A program made the position numbers and the translations under genes. This document shows positions 34,978 through 46,497 of a stretch of 64,000 nucleotides of DNA, piece by piece (the stretch's first letter is position 1; each line of letters begins with the position of its first letter). Source of the DNA: Actinoallomurus sp963799975 (lineage in GTDB: Bacteria > Actinomycetota > Actinomycetes > Streptosporangiales > Streptosporangiaceae). The stretch spans positions 1,364,001 to 1,428,000 of the forward strand of contig CAWCZF010000006.1 of assembly GCA_963799975.1 (NCBI GenBank). Reading direction: 5' to 3'. Under the pieces are notes generated by a model that worked only from the letters and a program-made list of their open reading frames with translations, was not told the DNA's origin and searched no databases.

Positions 34978-35658
34978 TCACTCGACGGCGATGCGGTTGA
35001 GCCACTCCCGCAGCAGCGCCGCCTCGGCCGCGCTCAGCGTACGGGGCGTCCGGCCCTCCAGCGCCGAGGCGAGCGCGATGGCCATCCCCGACACCGAGGA
35101 GGGGCGGTCCTGGTCCTCGTCGGTGGTGACGGCGGCGAGCACCGCGTCGCGCGTACGTGCCGACAGCTCGGGGTCGCCCTCACCGCGGGAGATCAGGTTG
35201 AGCGTGACGCCCATGCACGCCGCCTGGATCATGCTCGCCGCCGCACGCACCGGTACGCGCAGCCGCCCGGCGCGCGCGACCGCCTCGGTCATGGCCAGCA
35301 GGATCCGGTGCGCCTCCTCCGAGGCTGCCCCGGTCCGCCGCCCCGCGCCGTACATGAGGGCATAGAACGCGGGATGGCCCAGGCCGAACTCCACGTGCGC
35401 GTCCCAGCCGCGGCGCAGGTCCTCGACCGGGTCGCCGCTGCCGGCGAGGGCGCGCTTGTCGGCGAGGTACTGCTCGAAGCCGTAGGCGACGACCGCGTCG
35501 AGCAGGCCGTCCTTGTCGCCGAAGTGGTGGTAGAGGGTGGGCGCGCCGACGCCGGCCGCCGCGCAGACCGCGCGTGTGGAGACCGGTTCGCCGCCGGATT
35601 CGGCGAGCAGCCGTGCGGCGGCGTGCAGGATGCGTTCACGGGTGCCGGGTTCGCTCAC
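34978..35658 (-). CDS. TetR family transcriptional regulator
   Basis: A 226-residue repressor-type protein. The N-terminal helix-turn-helix is visible as RILHAAARLLAESGGEPVSTRAVCAAAGVGAPTLYHHFGDKDGLLDAV. The C-terminal ligand domain is helical. Start GTG 35658, no Shine-Dalgarno. Divergent from the aldo/keto reductase gene, with a perfect palindrome in the shared region, so it probably controls that gene and itself. Confidence 0.88.
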   Translation of the reverse strand: MSEPGTRERILHAAARLLAESGGEPVSTRAVCAAAGVGAPTLYHHFGDKDGLLDAVVAYGFEQYLADKRALAGSGDPVEDLRRGWDAHVEFGLGHPAFYALMYGAGRRTGAASEEAHRILLAMTEAVARAGRLRVPVRAAASMIQAACMGVTLNLISRGEGDPELSARTRDAVLAAVTTDEDQDRPSSVSGMAIALASALEGRTPRTLSAAEAALLREWLNRIAVE

Positions 35659-35683
35659 GAAATCAATGATGCACCCATACCTA

Positions 35684-35694
35684 TAGCGGCGCTA
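35684..35694. promoter_or_regulatory. palindromic operator between tetR and the aldo/keto reductase gene
   Basis: TAGCG-G-CGCTA is a perfect 11-base palindrome in the 95-base divergent region, 26 bases upstream of the tetR start. It is the likely core of the TetR-family binding site. Confidence 0.55.
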
Positions 35695-35753
35695 CCACCT
35701 CGATGTACCATCGCTCTAGTAAGACGTATATCGCCGATTCTTTGGAGATCTGC

Positions 35754-36743
35754 ATGCGCGAGCGGACCTTGGGACCGCTGACCACCTCCGCCATCGGCCT
35801 GGGCTGCATGGGAATGTCCGGCATGTACGGCCCGGCCGACGAGACCGAGAGCATCGCGACCATCCACGCCGCGATGGACGCCGGGGTGACGCTGCTCGAC
35901 ACCGGCGACTTCTACGGCATGGGCCACAACGAGACGCTGATCCGCGAGGCCCTGCGGACCCGCGACCGCGACGAGGTCGCGATCAGCGTGAAGTTCGGCG
36001 CGCTGCGCGACCCCGACGGCGGTTTCGGCGGCAACGACGGGCGCCCCGCCTCGGTCAAGAACTTCCTGACCTACACGCTGCAACGGCTCGGCACCGACCA
36101 CGTCGACGTCTACCGGCCCGCGCGCGTCGACCCGCAGGTGCCGATCGAGGACACCGTGGGCGCGATCGCCGAGATGGTCCGGGCCGGCCACGTACGCCAC
36201 ATCGGCCTGTCCGAGGCCGGCCCGGAGGTCATCCGGCGGGCCGCCGCCGTGCACCCGATCTGCGACCTGCAGATCGAGTACTCCCTGATGTCGCGCGGGA
36301 TCGAGGCACGGATCCTGCCGGTCTGCCGCGAGCTGGGCATCGGGATCACCGCGTACGGCGTGTTGTCGCGCGGCCTGCTGTCGGGCCACTGGTCCAAGAC
36401 CCGCGAGGTGGGCGCGCGCGACTTCCGCGGCGCCAGCCCCCGGTTCAGCGGCGACAACCTCGACCACAACCTGAGCCTGGTCGAGGCGCTGCGGAAGGTG
36501 GCCGAGGCGCGGGACGTCACGGTCGCCCAGGCCGCCATCGCCTGGGTGCTCTCGCGCGGCGAGGACATCGTGCCGGTGGTGGGTGCCCGCCGCCGCGACC
36601 GCCTGGAGGAGGCCCTGAGCGCCCTGGACGTCGAGCTGACCGCGGACGACCTCGCCGCGATCGAGCGCGCCGTCCCCGCGGGCCGGGCGGCCGGCGACCG
36701 CTACGCCCCGGCCCAGATGGCCCATCTCGACAGCGAACGCTGA
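35754..36743 (+). CDS. aldo/keto reductase
   Basis: A 329-residue NADPH-dependent reductase with a TIM-barrel fold. Of the catalytic tetrad, Asp and Tyr are in LLDTGDFYGMGHNE and Lys in ISVKFG. The usual His position reads VDVYRPARVD, with Ala instead of His, as in one subgroup of the family. VPVVGARRRDRLEEAL is the cofactor phosphate-binding region. ATG 35754 follows TTTGGAG. Probably induced through the divergent TetR regulator. Confidence 0.88.
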   Translation: MRERTLGPLTTSAIGLGCMGMSGMYGPADETESIATIHAAMDAGVTLLDTGDFYGMGHNETLIREALRTRDRDEVAISVKFGALRDPDGGFGGNDGRPASVKNFLTYTLQRLGTDHVDVYRPARVDPQVPIEDTVGAIAEMVRAGHVRHIGLSEAGPEVIRRAAAVHPICDLQIEYSLMSRGIEARILPVCRELGIGITAYGVLSRGLLSGHWSKTREVGARDFRGASPRFSGDNLDHNLSLVEALRKVAEARDVTVAQAAIAWVLSRGEDIVPVVGARRRDRLEEALSALDVELTADDLAAIERAVPAGRAAGDRYAPAQMAHLDSER

Positions 36744-36846
36744 AGCCACGGGCCGGGGCCCCGCCCGCCCCGGCCCGCCGGGACGCGGCGGGCGGACCGC
36801 ACAGGCGGCGGAGCGAACAGGCGCCCGGCACAATATCGTTCTCGGC

Positions 36847-38232
<1,386 letters not shown>

Positions 38233-38257
38233 CCGCCCGCGTACGTGCGCCGGGGAC

Positions 38258-38285
38258 GCGGGATCGGCGCGGTGCCGAATCCCGC
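38258..38285. terminator. hairpin between lpdA and the convergent small gene
   Basis: GCGGGATCGGC (38258-38268) pairs with GCCGAATCCCGC (38274-38285) around GCGGT, with one bulged A. Its position between convergent genes fits a bidirectional terminator. Confidence 0.65.
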
Positions 38286-38313
38286 CTGACCGGCCACGCT
38301 CCGGCCCGCCGGG

Positions 38314-38658
38314 TCAGGGCGTCCAGAGGGTGATGAGGCCGGCGGCGAGGGCGTTGGCGGCGGCGCCCTCGACGAGCGCGCGGAGGGTGCGGCCCGCCGC
38401 GCGCAGCCGCCGGTGGTCGGGCTCGGGCTCGACCGCGGCGCGCACGATGCCGGTCGCGAGCGACTGCGCGGACACCTGGTCGGCGGCGTGCAGCCCCAGT
38501 GCCGGCAGCGCCTGCAGGACGGCCTCGGTGAACCGGCTCAACTCGGCGAGGTCGACCGTCTCGGCCGGGCCGTTGACCAGGGTGTTGTGGTCGCCGATCG
38601 AGACCTGCCCGGAGGCGTCGCCGCCGACGTGGATCCGGTGCCCGCCCGCGTTCTCCAT
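38314..38658 (-). CDS. small partner protein sharing the N-terminal motif of the adjacent NTPase
   Basis: A 114-residue protein. Residues 8-26 read HVGGDASGQVSIGDHNTLV, nearly the same as HVSGDVLGQLVVGDHNVVV at the start of the NTPase encoded just upstream. The rest is helical and Ala/Leu-rich (about 40-114), ending LAAGLITLWTP. GGGAG precedes ATG 38658, 11 bases after the NTPase stop, so the two form an operon. Shared short motifs of this type suggest homotypic contact. The function is unknown; I do not recognise a catalytic domain. Confidence 0.6.
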   Translation of the reverse strand: MENAGGHRIHVGGDASGQVSIGDHNTLVNGPAETVDLAELSRFTEAVLQALPALGLHAADQVSAQSLATGIVRAAVEPEPDHRRLRAAGRTLRALVEGAAANALAAGLITLWTP

Positions 38659-38669
38659 GAGATCTCCCT

Positions 38670-40837
38670 CTACTTCCAGGTCGCCTTCGCCAGGACCGAG
38701 GCCAGGCCCGGCGTGTTCCATTCGTCGAGGATCAGGACCTTCTCGCGGGGGAGGTACCAGGTGCGCTCGGTGTAGACGACGCCCGTCGCCGCGCCGATTC
38801 CGTACTTGTACGTGCCGGTGCGCTCGTGACAGGGGACCCGCCACTCGTGGTATTCGGCCGTGCGGCCGCCGACGAGCCGGGTTCCCCCGGTCACCAGCGT
38901 CGCGCCGTACTTGAGCCCGACGGCGCGCTGGTCCGGCGCCGCCGGGCAGGAGTACCCCTCGTCCTGTGCCCACTGGGAGGCCCAGGTGTCATCGGTACGG
39001 AACGGGGCGGCGCCGAAGATCTTCGCGCCCGGCCCTCGCCGTACCTCGAACCCGCGTCGGCGCGCACGGTGCAGGCCGGGGAGGGCGCGGCCTGGAGGCA
39101 GCCCCAGTACACGAACCGGGCGCCGCCCGGCACGGGCCCGCTCGGCCGTACGGCGACCGGGCCCTGCTTGCCCTTCTTGACGGTGAGGACGGTGGGCGGG
39201 GTGGCGGCGCGGACGCCGAGGACGGTGCCGCCGGCGACCACCGCGGCGAGCCCGCCGCCGATGGCGACCTTTCCGGTGAGGCCGATGCCCGTCTTGACGG
39301 CCGTGGCCTTGGCGCCGGCCGCGCCCGCGTGGCTGGCCGTGTGCGTGGCCCCGGCGGCGTGCGCGCCCGCGCCTTGTGCGGCCGCCGCCGGGGCCGCGTG
39401 GGAGGCCGCCGAGCCGGTGAGCGCGTGGGCGTGCTGCGCGACGGCCGCGTGCCCGTGGTGGCCCAGGCGGAGCCAGATCTCACCCGCGGCGGCCAGCGCG
39501 GCGGCGGCCGCGACGCGCTTGCCGGTCAGCAGCGACAGGACGCCCTTCTCGTGGGTGAAGTAGGCCACGAGGCGGTTGTCGCGCGCGGACTCGGCAGCGG
39601 CCTTGCCCTGGTCGAGGATGCGCTGCCACGACGCCCAGCGCAGCGACAGCGCCGCGGACGGCGCGGCGGCCCTGGCGAGCCGCGCGCCGGCGTCCGGGCG
39701 GCCGGCGCGCGTGGCGGCGCCGGTGACGGCGGCGATGAGCGGGCCGTGGTCGGCGACCGCGCGCGGCGACGCCGTGGCGACCCACTCGGTGAGCCGGTCG
39801 GCCAGCCCGGCGGTCGTCTCCGTCGCCTCGGGCAGGGCCTCGGCGACGCCCTCGGTGAGCCGGCAGCCCCGCTCGGAGGCGGTCAGCAGGCCGTAGGAGG
39901 TCAGGCGTTCGACCGTCGCGCCGACGCCGCCGGACTCTTCGGGGTGGCCGAGGAGGAAGGCGAGCAGCTCGGCCGACACCGCGGCGCCGGCGGCCAGGGC
40001 CGTCACGAGCGCGCGTTCGGTGTCGGCCAGCCGGTCCAGGACCTGGGGCAGCAGGGCGGTGACCTGCCCGGGGCGCGCGAGGACGCCCTCCGGCCCGGTG
40101 AGCGTGAACGCCGCGGCGCGGTGGAGCGCGAGCGGGCTGCCCTGGACGGCCTCCCAGAGGGCGTCGGCGGGCGCGGCCTCGGCCGGGAGCAGTGGGCGGC
40201 CGAGAGCGTCGGCCAGCACCGCCCGGCCGTCCTCGCGGCCCAGCCCGCGCAGCGGCAGGACACGCCCGGCGCCCCACAGCGACTGGCCGGGCGAGGCGAG
40301 CACGAACGCGGCGTCGGGCGCGCGGTCGAGCAGGGCGACCAGCTCGGGACCCTCACAGTCCAGGTCGTCGATCACGACGCAGATCTCCACACCGGCCATC
40401 AGGCGGCGTAACTCGACCGCCGACGGCCGATAGCCGGCGCAGTCGTAGCACGCCTCGAACAGGTCCTGGGCGAGGTCGCCGGCGTCGCGGCCCGTGCCGC
40501 CGGGGAAGACCACGCCGGTGCCGCGGGCGGCCATCCGCCGCGCGGCGTGCCGTACGACGGTGCTCTTCCCGACGCCCTCGTCGCCGTGGATCTGGATCGC
40601 GTCGGCGTCGGCGACCGACGCCGCGATGTCGGCCAGCTCGCGGTCGCGGCCGTGGAGGGGCGAGCCGCGCCGGGGCAGCAGCTCCACGCGCTCCCGGCGT
40701 ACGGGCCGCGGGCGGTCCGCGGGCGCGAGGACCGTGACGGCCGAGTGTTCGGCGGTCACCACGACGTTGTGGTCGCCGACGACGAGCTGGCCCAGGACGT
40801 CGCCGGAGACGTGGACCTCGGCCCTGGTCCCGCTCAC
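38670..40837 (-). CDS. membrane-anchored STAND-like NTPase (one frameshift)
   Basis: A protein of about 722 residues after repair. Residues 8-26 form the HVSGDVLGQLVVGDHNVVV motif. An ATPase module follows with Walker A GDEGVGKST (85-93) and Walker B VVIDDLD (154-160), then a winged-helix-like and helical region (about 255-470), an Ala/His-rich linker, one membrane helix (about 523-543) and an extracytoplasmic domain with several cysteines. The frame shifts once near 39029; reading on gives PGAKIFGAAPF and TYKYGIGAATGVVYTERTWY to the stop at 38670. GTG 40837 has GAGG eight bases upstream. It resembles STAND signalling ATPases; the role is inferred only. Confidence 0.65.
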
Positions 40838-41020
40838 CGGTATCGCCTCGGGAATACGTGATGCATGCGTCCCCCGCAATTGCTCGGTCCCCTTTCGCCA
40901 GTGCGACCGAGGAGAACGGGAGAACGGAGCGGCTTTTCCGAACAATCGCGTTAATCCGGCTATCGGGGAGTCACGGCTCCGCCGAACGACCGGCCGAATT
41001 CACCACGCTCCCGCGCGGTG

Positions 41021-41986
41021 TCAGGCGTAGTGCGCGCGTAGCCGCTCGTAGGCCTCCGGCGGCGCGTCCGCGGCGTCCAGGCCGAGCAGGGCCGCGCCGA
41101 GCACGGGCGGCGCGTCCACGACGATGAGTTTGGCCTGGGGCGCGAAGCGGGCGAAGCGCTCCTGGATCGCGGTCATCAGCAGGGTGTCGCGCGCCGCGAG
41201 CACCCCTCCGCCGAGGACCACCTCGACCGGGGAGCCGAGCAGGCCGAGCCGCCGCAGCACGACGGTGGCCAGCGCGCTGACCTCGTCCGCCTGGCGTTCG
41301 ACGAGCCGGCCCGCGATGGGGTCGCCGGCGGCCGCGGCGGCGAACAGCACGGGCGACAGCTCGCCCAGCCGGTCCTCGGAGATCTCGCCGAAGTGGATGC
41401 CCAGCCCGACCTCCAGCGCGGTGCGAACGCCGAAGTGCGCGGCGACGGCGCCGGCGAGCGCGGTCGCCGGGCCACGGCCGTCCTCGGCGCGTACGCCGTG
41501 CCACAGCGCCTCCTCGCCGAGGTGGTGGCCGCCGCCCCAGTCGCCGGTGACCCGGCCGATCGAGGGGAAGCGGGCGACCTGCCCGTCCGGACCGACGCCC
41601 GCGCAGTTGATGCCGGCGCCGCACACGACCGCGACGCCCCAGCGCTCGGTGACGCCGGAGCGCAGCAGCGCGAACGTGTCGTTGCCGACCCGTACGCTGC
41701 GGCCCCAGTTGCAGGCCGTGATGATGCGGTGGAACTCCTCTTCCTCCTCCGGCAGGTCCACGTTGGCGAGGTAGGCCGAGACGTGGTCGGCGACCGGCCA
41801 CGGCGCGGTCAGCCCGGCGGCCTCCAGCGCGCGCGTCACCGCGTCCGTCGAGGTTGCTCACCGCGGCCTCCACGCCGTCGGCGACGGGCCGGAAGCCGCC
41901 GCCGCGTACGGTCGACAGCACCTCGCCGTCGGCGGCGAGCACGCGACGTCGGTCTTGCTGTTCCCGCCGTCGATCGCGACGATCAC
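41021..41986 (-). CDS. csnK: BadF/BcrA-type sugar kinase, csnK-like (two compensating shifts)
   Basis: An N-acetylglucosamine kinase-type ASKHA ATPase of about 320 residues. The phosphate-1 motif VIVAIDGGNSKTDV starts at GTG 41986. The segment VLAADGEVLSTVRGGG lies in another frame (about 41945-41843), and the rest (VTRALEAAG..., VVCGAGINCAGVG, TGDWGGGHHLGEEAL, VVLGGGVLAARD) returns to the first frame. The two shifts cancel. The GTG overlaps the stop of the GH4 gene. By position and family it corresponds to CsnK, which phosphorylates imported chitosan-derived sugars. Confidence 0.78.
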
Positions 41987-43246
41987 GCGTCCACCGCCCA
42001 CGGCAGGTGTGCGGCGTTCGCGGCGACGAGCCGGGCGGCCAGGTCGGCGGCCAGGCTCGCCTGCCCGATCAGCGGATGGGCGAGCAGGGCGTCGGTCACC
42101 CGGTCGACACCTCCCTTGCGCGCGGCCTCCAGGGCCAGCTCCTCGTACGCGGTCACGTGCGCGATCAGGCCCGCGTACAGCGGCTCGACCGGGTCGACGG
42201 GCAGCGGGTCGGCGCCGGCGGCGGTGATGCGGGCCGGCACCTCGATCACCGCCTCGGCGGGCAGGAACGGCAGCCGGTCGCCGTTGCGCACGTTGACGAC
42301 CTGGACGTCGCCGCGGTCGGCGGACAGGGAGGCGACCAGGTCGACGGCGGCCTCGGAGTAGTACGCGCCGCCGCGCTGCTCCAGCAGCTGCGGCTTCTTC
42401 GTCCAGCGCCGGGTCGGCGTACATCTCCAGGAGGCGCTCCTCGATGGCCGCCACCTCCTCGGCGCGCGAGGGCGCGGACAGCTGCTCGGCCACCACCGCG
42501 TCGTGTTCGTAGAAGTAGCGCAGGTAGTAGGACGGTACGACACCGAGGCGCCGCAGGAGCGCCGGGGGCAGGCCGATGTCGGCCGCGAACTCCTCGGCGT
42601 GCTCGGCGAGCAGCTTGGGCAGCACGTCCTGCCCGCCGACGTGGACGCCGCGTTCCCAGGTCAGGTGGTTGAGGCCGACGTGGCCGAGCCGACGTCGCCG
42701 GGCGGCGACCCCGAGCGCGGCCGCGAAGCGCCGCTGGAAGCCGATCGCCACGTTGCACAGCCCGACGGCGCGGTGGCCGGCGTCCAGCAGCGCCCGGGTG
42801 ACGATGCCGACCGGGTTGGTGAAGTCGACGATCCAGGCGTCCGGGGCGAGCTCGGCGACCCGCGCGGCGATGTCCAGGACGACCGGCACCGTGCGCAGCG
42901 CCTTGGCGAGCCCGCCCGCGCCGGTCGTCTCCTGCCCGACGCAGCCGCAGGCCGGCGGGAGCGTCTCGTCCACGTGCCGGGCGGCCTGGCCGCCGACGCG
43001 CAGCTGCAGCAGCACCGCGCCGGCGCCCTCGACGCCCTCGTCCAGCACGGTCGTCGTGCGGATCACGCCGGGGTGGCCGTACCGGGCGAAGATCCGCCGG
43101 GAGAACCCGCCGACCAGCTCCAGGCGGCGCTCGTCCGGGTCGACGAGCGCGAGCTCGGTGACCGGCAGCGTGTCGCGCAGCCGGGCGATGCCGTCCACGA
43201 GTTCGGGCGTGTACGTCGACCCGCCGCCGACCACGCAGAGCTTCAT
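41983..43246 (-). CDS. csnH: glycoside hydrolase family 4 (6-phospho-beta-glycosidase), csnH-like (one shift)
   Basis: A GH4 hydrolase of about 420 residues, NAD- and Mn-dependent. KLCVVGGGSTYTPELVDGI is the NAD-binding motif, CGCVGQETTGAGGLAKALRTVP and DFTNPVGIVTRAL are family signatures, and CNVAIGFQRRF contains the metal-binding Cys. The frame shifts near 42395, after LDEE, and continues as KKPQLLEQRGGAYYSEAAVDL to 41983. It overlaps both neighbours by ATGA/GTGA. Proposed role: cleaving phosphorylated glucosamine oligosaccharides. Confidence 0.8.
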
Positions 43247-44143
43247 CCCTTCACCCCCGTCAGCGTCACGCCCTGGATGAACACCCGCTGGGCGAGGAAG
43301 AACACGATGATCACCGGCAGTACGGTGAGGAGCGTCGCGGCCATGGTGAGGTTCCACTCGACGTGGTGCGCGGCGCGGAACGTCGACAGGCCGACCGCGA
43401 GCGTCCAGGAGTCCGGCTTGGCGTAGATCAGCGGCCCGAAGTAGTCGTTCCAGGCGTAGAAGAACTGGAACAGCGCGACCGCGGCGATCGGCCGGGCGCG
43501 CCATCGGCAGGATGACCCGCAGCATCGTGCCGACCTCGCTGCAGCCGTCCACCCGCGCCGCGTCGGCGTACTCCTTGGGGATCGTCACCAGGAACTGCCG
43601 CAGCAGGAAGATGGAGAACGCGTCGCCGAACAGCATCGGGATGATCAGCGGCCACAGCGTGCCGGTCAGGTGGAAGCGCGCCCACATGATGTACATCGGC
43701 ACGATCGTCACCTGCGGCGGCAGCATCATCGTGGTGATCACCAGGACGAACGCCAGCTTGCGGCCGCGGAAGCGGAACCGGGCCAGCGCGTAGGCGACCG
43801 GGATGCTGGAGACCAGCATGAACACGGTGGCCAGCACGGCGTACAGCAGCGTGTTGAACAGCCAGTGCAGCATCGCGCCGTGGTCGGTGGTCAGGGCGCG
43901 GCCGAAGTTGCTCCCAGTGCCAGCTGCTGGGCCACAGGCCGCCGGTGAGGGTCTCGTTGCTGCTCATCACCGCGGTCAGGAACATGAAGATCAGCGGCGC
44001 CAGGAACATGATCGCCAGGGCGATCGCGACCGAGTGCGTGGCGATCCAGTACAGGCGCCGCCGGCGCCGTTCCCGCCGGGCGACCTGCGGCGCGGCGGCG
44101 AGCCGCGCGGGGCGCGGCGTACGTCGACGAGTCGTGCGGTCAT
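43243..44143 (-). CDS. csnG: sugar ABC transporter permease (MalG type), csnG-like (several shifts)
   Basis: A permease of about 300 residues with six membrane helices once repaired. Helix 1 (THSVAIALAIMFLAPLIFMFL) is in one frame; MLHWLFNTLLYAVLATVFML to the EAA loop EYADAARVDGCSEVG is in another; PIAAVALFQFFYAWNDYFGPL and the end GVTLTGVKG are in a third. Breaks are near 43910 and 43500, and probably one near 44120 before helix 1. ATG 44143 has GGAGG upstream. The stop overlaps the GH4 start. Confidence 0.72.
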
Positions 44144-44155
44144 GGCGGCCTCCCT

Positions 44156-45109
44156 TCAGTTGTCGTCCGCGAACGCGTGGAACTGGCGGAGCAGGATGAG
44201 GGTGAAGAACATCGCGACGGCGAACAGCACGAGCGCGAGCACGCAGGCGTAGCCCATGTTGAACTGGCGGAAGCCCTCGTCGTACAGGACCTGCGGGAAG
44301 GTCAGCGAGGCGCCGTCGGGGTAGCCGGGCGCGGTGGTGGTGCCGGCCTGGTCGGCGTTGCCCTGGGAGACGTGCGCGGCGACCATCGCCTGCGTGAAGT
44401 ACTGCAGGGTCTCGATGACGCCGGTGACCGCGGAGAACATCAGCACCGGCGAGATCGTCGGCAGCGTGATGCGCCGGAACCGCTGCCAGGCGTTGGCGCC
44501 GTCGATCGCGGCCGCCTCGTACAGGGTCTTGGGCACGTCGAGCAGCGCCGCCAGCAAGATGATCATGACGTCGCCGATGCCCCACAGCGCGAGCAGCGTC
44601 AGGCCCGGCTTGGTCCAGGACGGGTCGTTGAACCAGTCCGGCAGGTGGATGCCGATCTTGGCGGCGAGGCCGTTGACCGGGCCGGTGCCGGGGTTGACCA
44701 CGAACACGAACGCGACCGTCGCGGCGACCGGCGGGATCAGGAACGGCAGGTAGAAGATCGAGCGCAGGATGTTGCCGCCCTGCTTGATGTTGGTCAGCAG
44801 CTGCGCCAGGCCCAGGCCGAACAGCACCCGCAGCGGGACCATCACCACGACCAGCCACAGCGTGTTCTTGATCGCCGCCCAGGCGTACGGGTCGTGGAGC
44901 AGGAACCGGTAGTTGGTCAGCCCGACCGGCGTGAGCTGGAACAGGTTGTAGCGGAAGAAGGAGAAGTAGACCGTGGCGGCGAGCGGGTAGGCGAAGAACA
45001 GCGCGAACCCGACCAGCCACGGCGACATGAACGCGAGGACCCGCAGGCGGTGACGGCGCCGCGCGCGCGACGCCGTCACCTGACCGGACGGGCAGTGCGC
45101 GGCCGCCAT
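44156..45109 (-). CDS. csnF: sugar ABC transporter permease (MalF type), csnF-like
   Basis: A 317-residue intact permease with six membrane helices. The EAA loop reads ALLDVPKTLYEAAAIDGANAW. LAFMSPWLVGFALFFAYPL is the first helix and LALVLFAVAMFFTLILLRQF the last. ATG 45109 overlaps the binding-protein stop (TGATG). It lies between the binding-protein and second permease genes in the csn-like operon and is the only transport gene there without a frameshift. Confidence 0.88.
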   Translation of the reverse strand: MAAAHCPSGQVTASRARRRHRLRVLAFMSPWLVGFALFFAYPLAATVYFSFFRYNLFQLTPVGLTNYRFLLHDPYAWAAIKNTLWLVVVMVPLRVLFGLGLAQLLTNIKQGGNILRSIFYLPFLIPPVAATVAFVFVVNPGTGPVNGLAAKIGIHLPDWFNDPSWTKPGLTLLALWGIGDVMIILLAALLDVPKTLYEAAAIDGANAWQRFRRITLPTISPVLMFSAVTGVIETLQYFTQAMVAAHVSQGNADQAGTTTAPGYPDGASLTFPQVLYDEGFRQFNMGYACVLALVLFAVAMFFTLILLRQFHAFADDN

Positions 45110-46443
45110 CAGCCGCCGGCCAGCTGCAGCGCGTCGTCGACCTTCTTGTCCAGGCCCTGCAGGCCCGTCGGCAGGTCGGTCACCTTGCCGGGCTCCCACT
45201 GCTCCTGGACGAACTCCTGGAACTTCACCACGAAGTCGCCGCCGTTGATCGTGGAGGGGACCGTCGTGCTGTTCGGGTTCTTGAACACGTCCAGGAAGGT
45301 CTGGAACTGCGCCGGGCAGCTTGAGGTTCGGCGAGGACAGCGCCGGGATCGTGCTGGGGACGTTGCCGAGGCCGTTGGCGAAGGTGACCAGCGCGTCGGT
45401 GTCGGTGGTCAGGTACTTCACGAACTCCCACGCCGCCTGCGCGTGCTTGGCGCCGCGCGGGATGCCGATGATGGTGCCGGTCACGAACCCGCCGCCGTAG
45501 GCGCTCTGCCGGTCGTCGTTGACCGGGGTACGGGCGTGGTGTCGTAGTGAGATCGTTCGGCGCCTCGTCCTCCATGAACTTCGTGCGCCACTCGCCGTCG
45601 ATCGCCATCGCGACCTTGCCCTTCTCGAAGGGGTTGGACGCCTCGAACTCCTGGCCCATCGAGTGGACGAACTTCTTGACGTTGTCGTAGCCGTACCAGT
45701 CCATCAGGCTCTTCTGCCACTGCAGGTACTTGGTGAAGGCCGGGTCGGTGGCGAAGTTCGCCCGTCCCTGGGCGTTCAGCCACGTGGCGCCGAAGCTGGG
45801 GCCGGCGATGTGCTCGGGGACGTGCTCGTAGTAGGTCACCGAGGGCAGGAAGCCGGCCACCTTGATGGTGCCGTCGGCGTTGCGGACGGTCAGCTTCTTG
45901 GCCAGCGCGGTCAGCTCGCTGATCGTCTTCGGCGGCGGGTTGCCCTTCATGAGGGCCTTGTTGCTGTAGAGCGCGTAGTCGTCGGCGAGCAGCGGGCAGC
46001 GTGCAGCGGTCGCCCTTGTACTGCGTGTACTCCTGCACCGCCTTCGGGAACATGGCCATGTCGACCTTGTCCTGCTTCAGGTACGGCGTGAGGTCCTGCA
46101 GGGCGCCGCTGGAGCAGAACTGGCCGACGTTGTTGGTGGAGAAGGAGGACACCACGTCCGGCGGCGTGCCGCTGCGGATCGCGTTGAGGATCTTGTCGTC
46201 GTCCTGGCCCTTGACGAGCTTGACGGTGATGTTGGGGTGCAGCTTGTGGAAGCCGGCGATGGCGTCCTCGAACGCCTTCACCTCGTGCGGGGCGCTCCAG
46301 CCGTGCCAGACCTCGATCGTCTGCGCGGCCTCGGCCTTGGGTCCTTGCTTCGCCGGCGCTGGGTTGCCCGCGGTACACGCGGGGCGGTGGCGGCGGCGGT
46401 GATGACAAGAGCGGTGACGAGCCGCCAGTGGGCGTGGGGACAC
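45109..46443 (-). CDS. csnE: sugar-binding lipoprotein, csnE-like (several shifts)
   Basis: A family 1 solute-binding protein of about 440 residues. GTG 46443 follows AAGGAG. The hydrophobic signal RLVTALVITAAATA is out of frame between two compensating shifts (about 46430 and 46370), then ACTAGNPAPAK gives the lipobox cysteine. Further breaks near 46000, 45540 and 45318 separate TIEVWHGWSAPHEVKAF, GNPPPKTISELTALAKKL, GTIIGIPRGAKHAQAAWEF and the C-terminal part. All segments are conserved in sequence, which argues against a decayed gene. Confidence 0.72.
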
Positions 46444-46497
46444 TCCGGTCTCCTTCGGGCGCCGGCCGCGCGTGGAGCGGCCGTGGGACGGGTGGTT

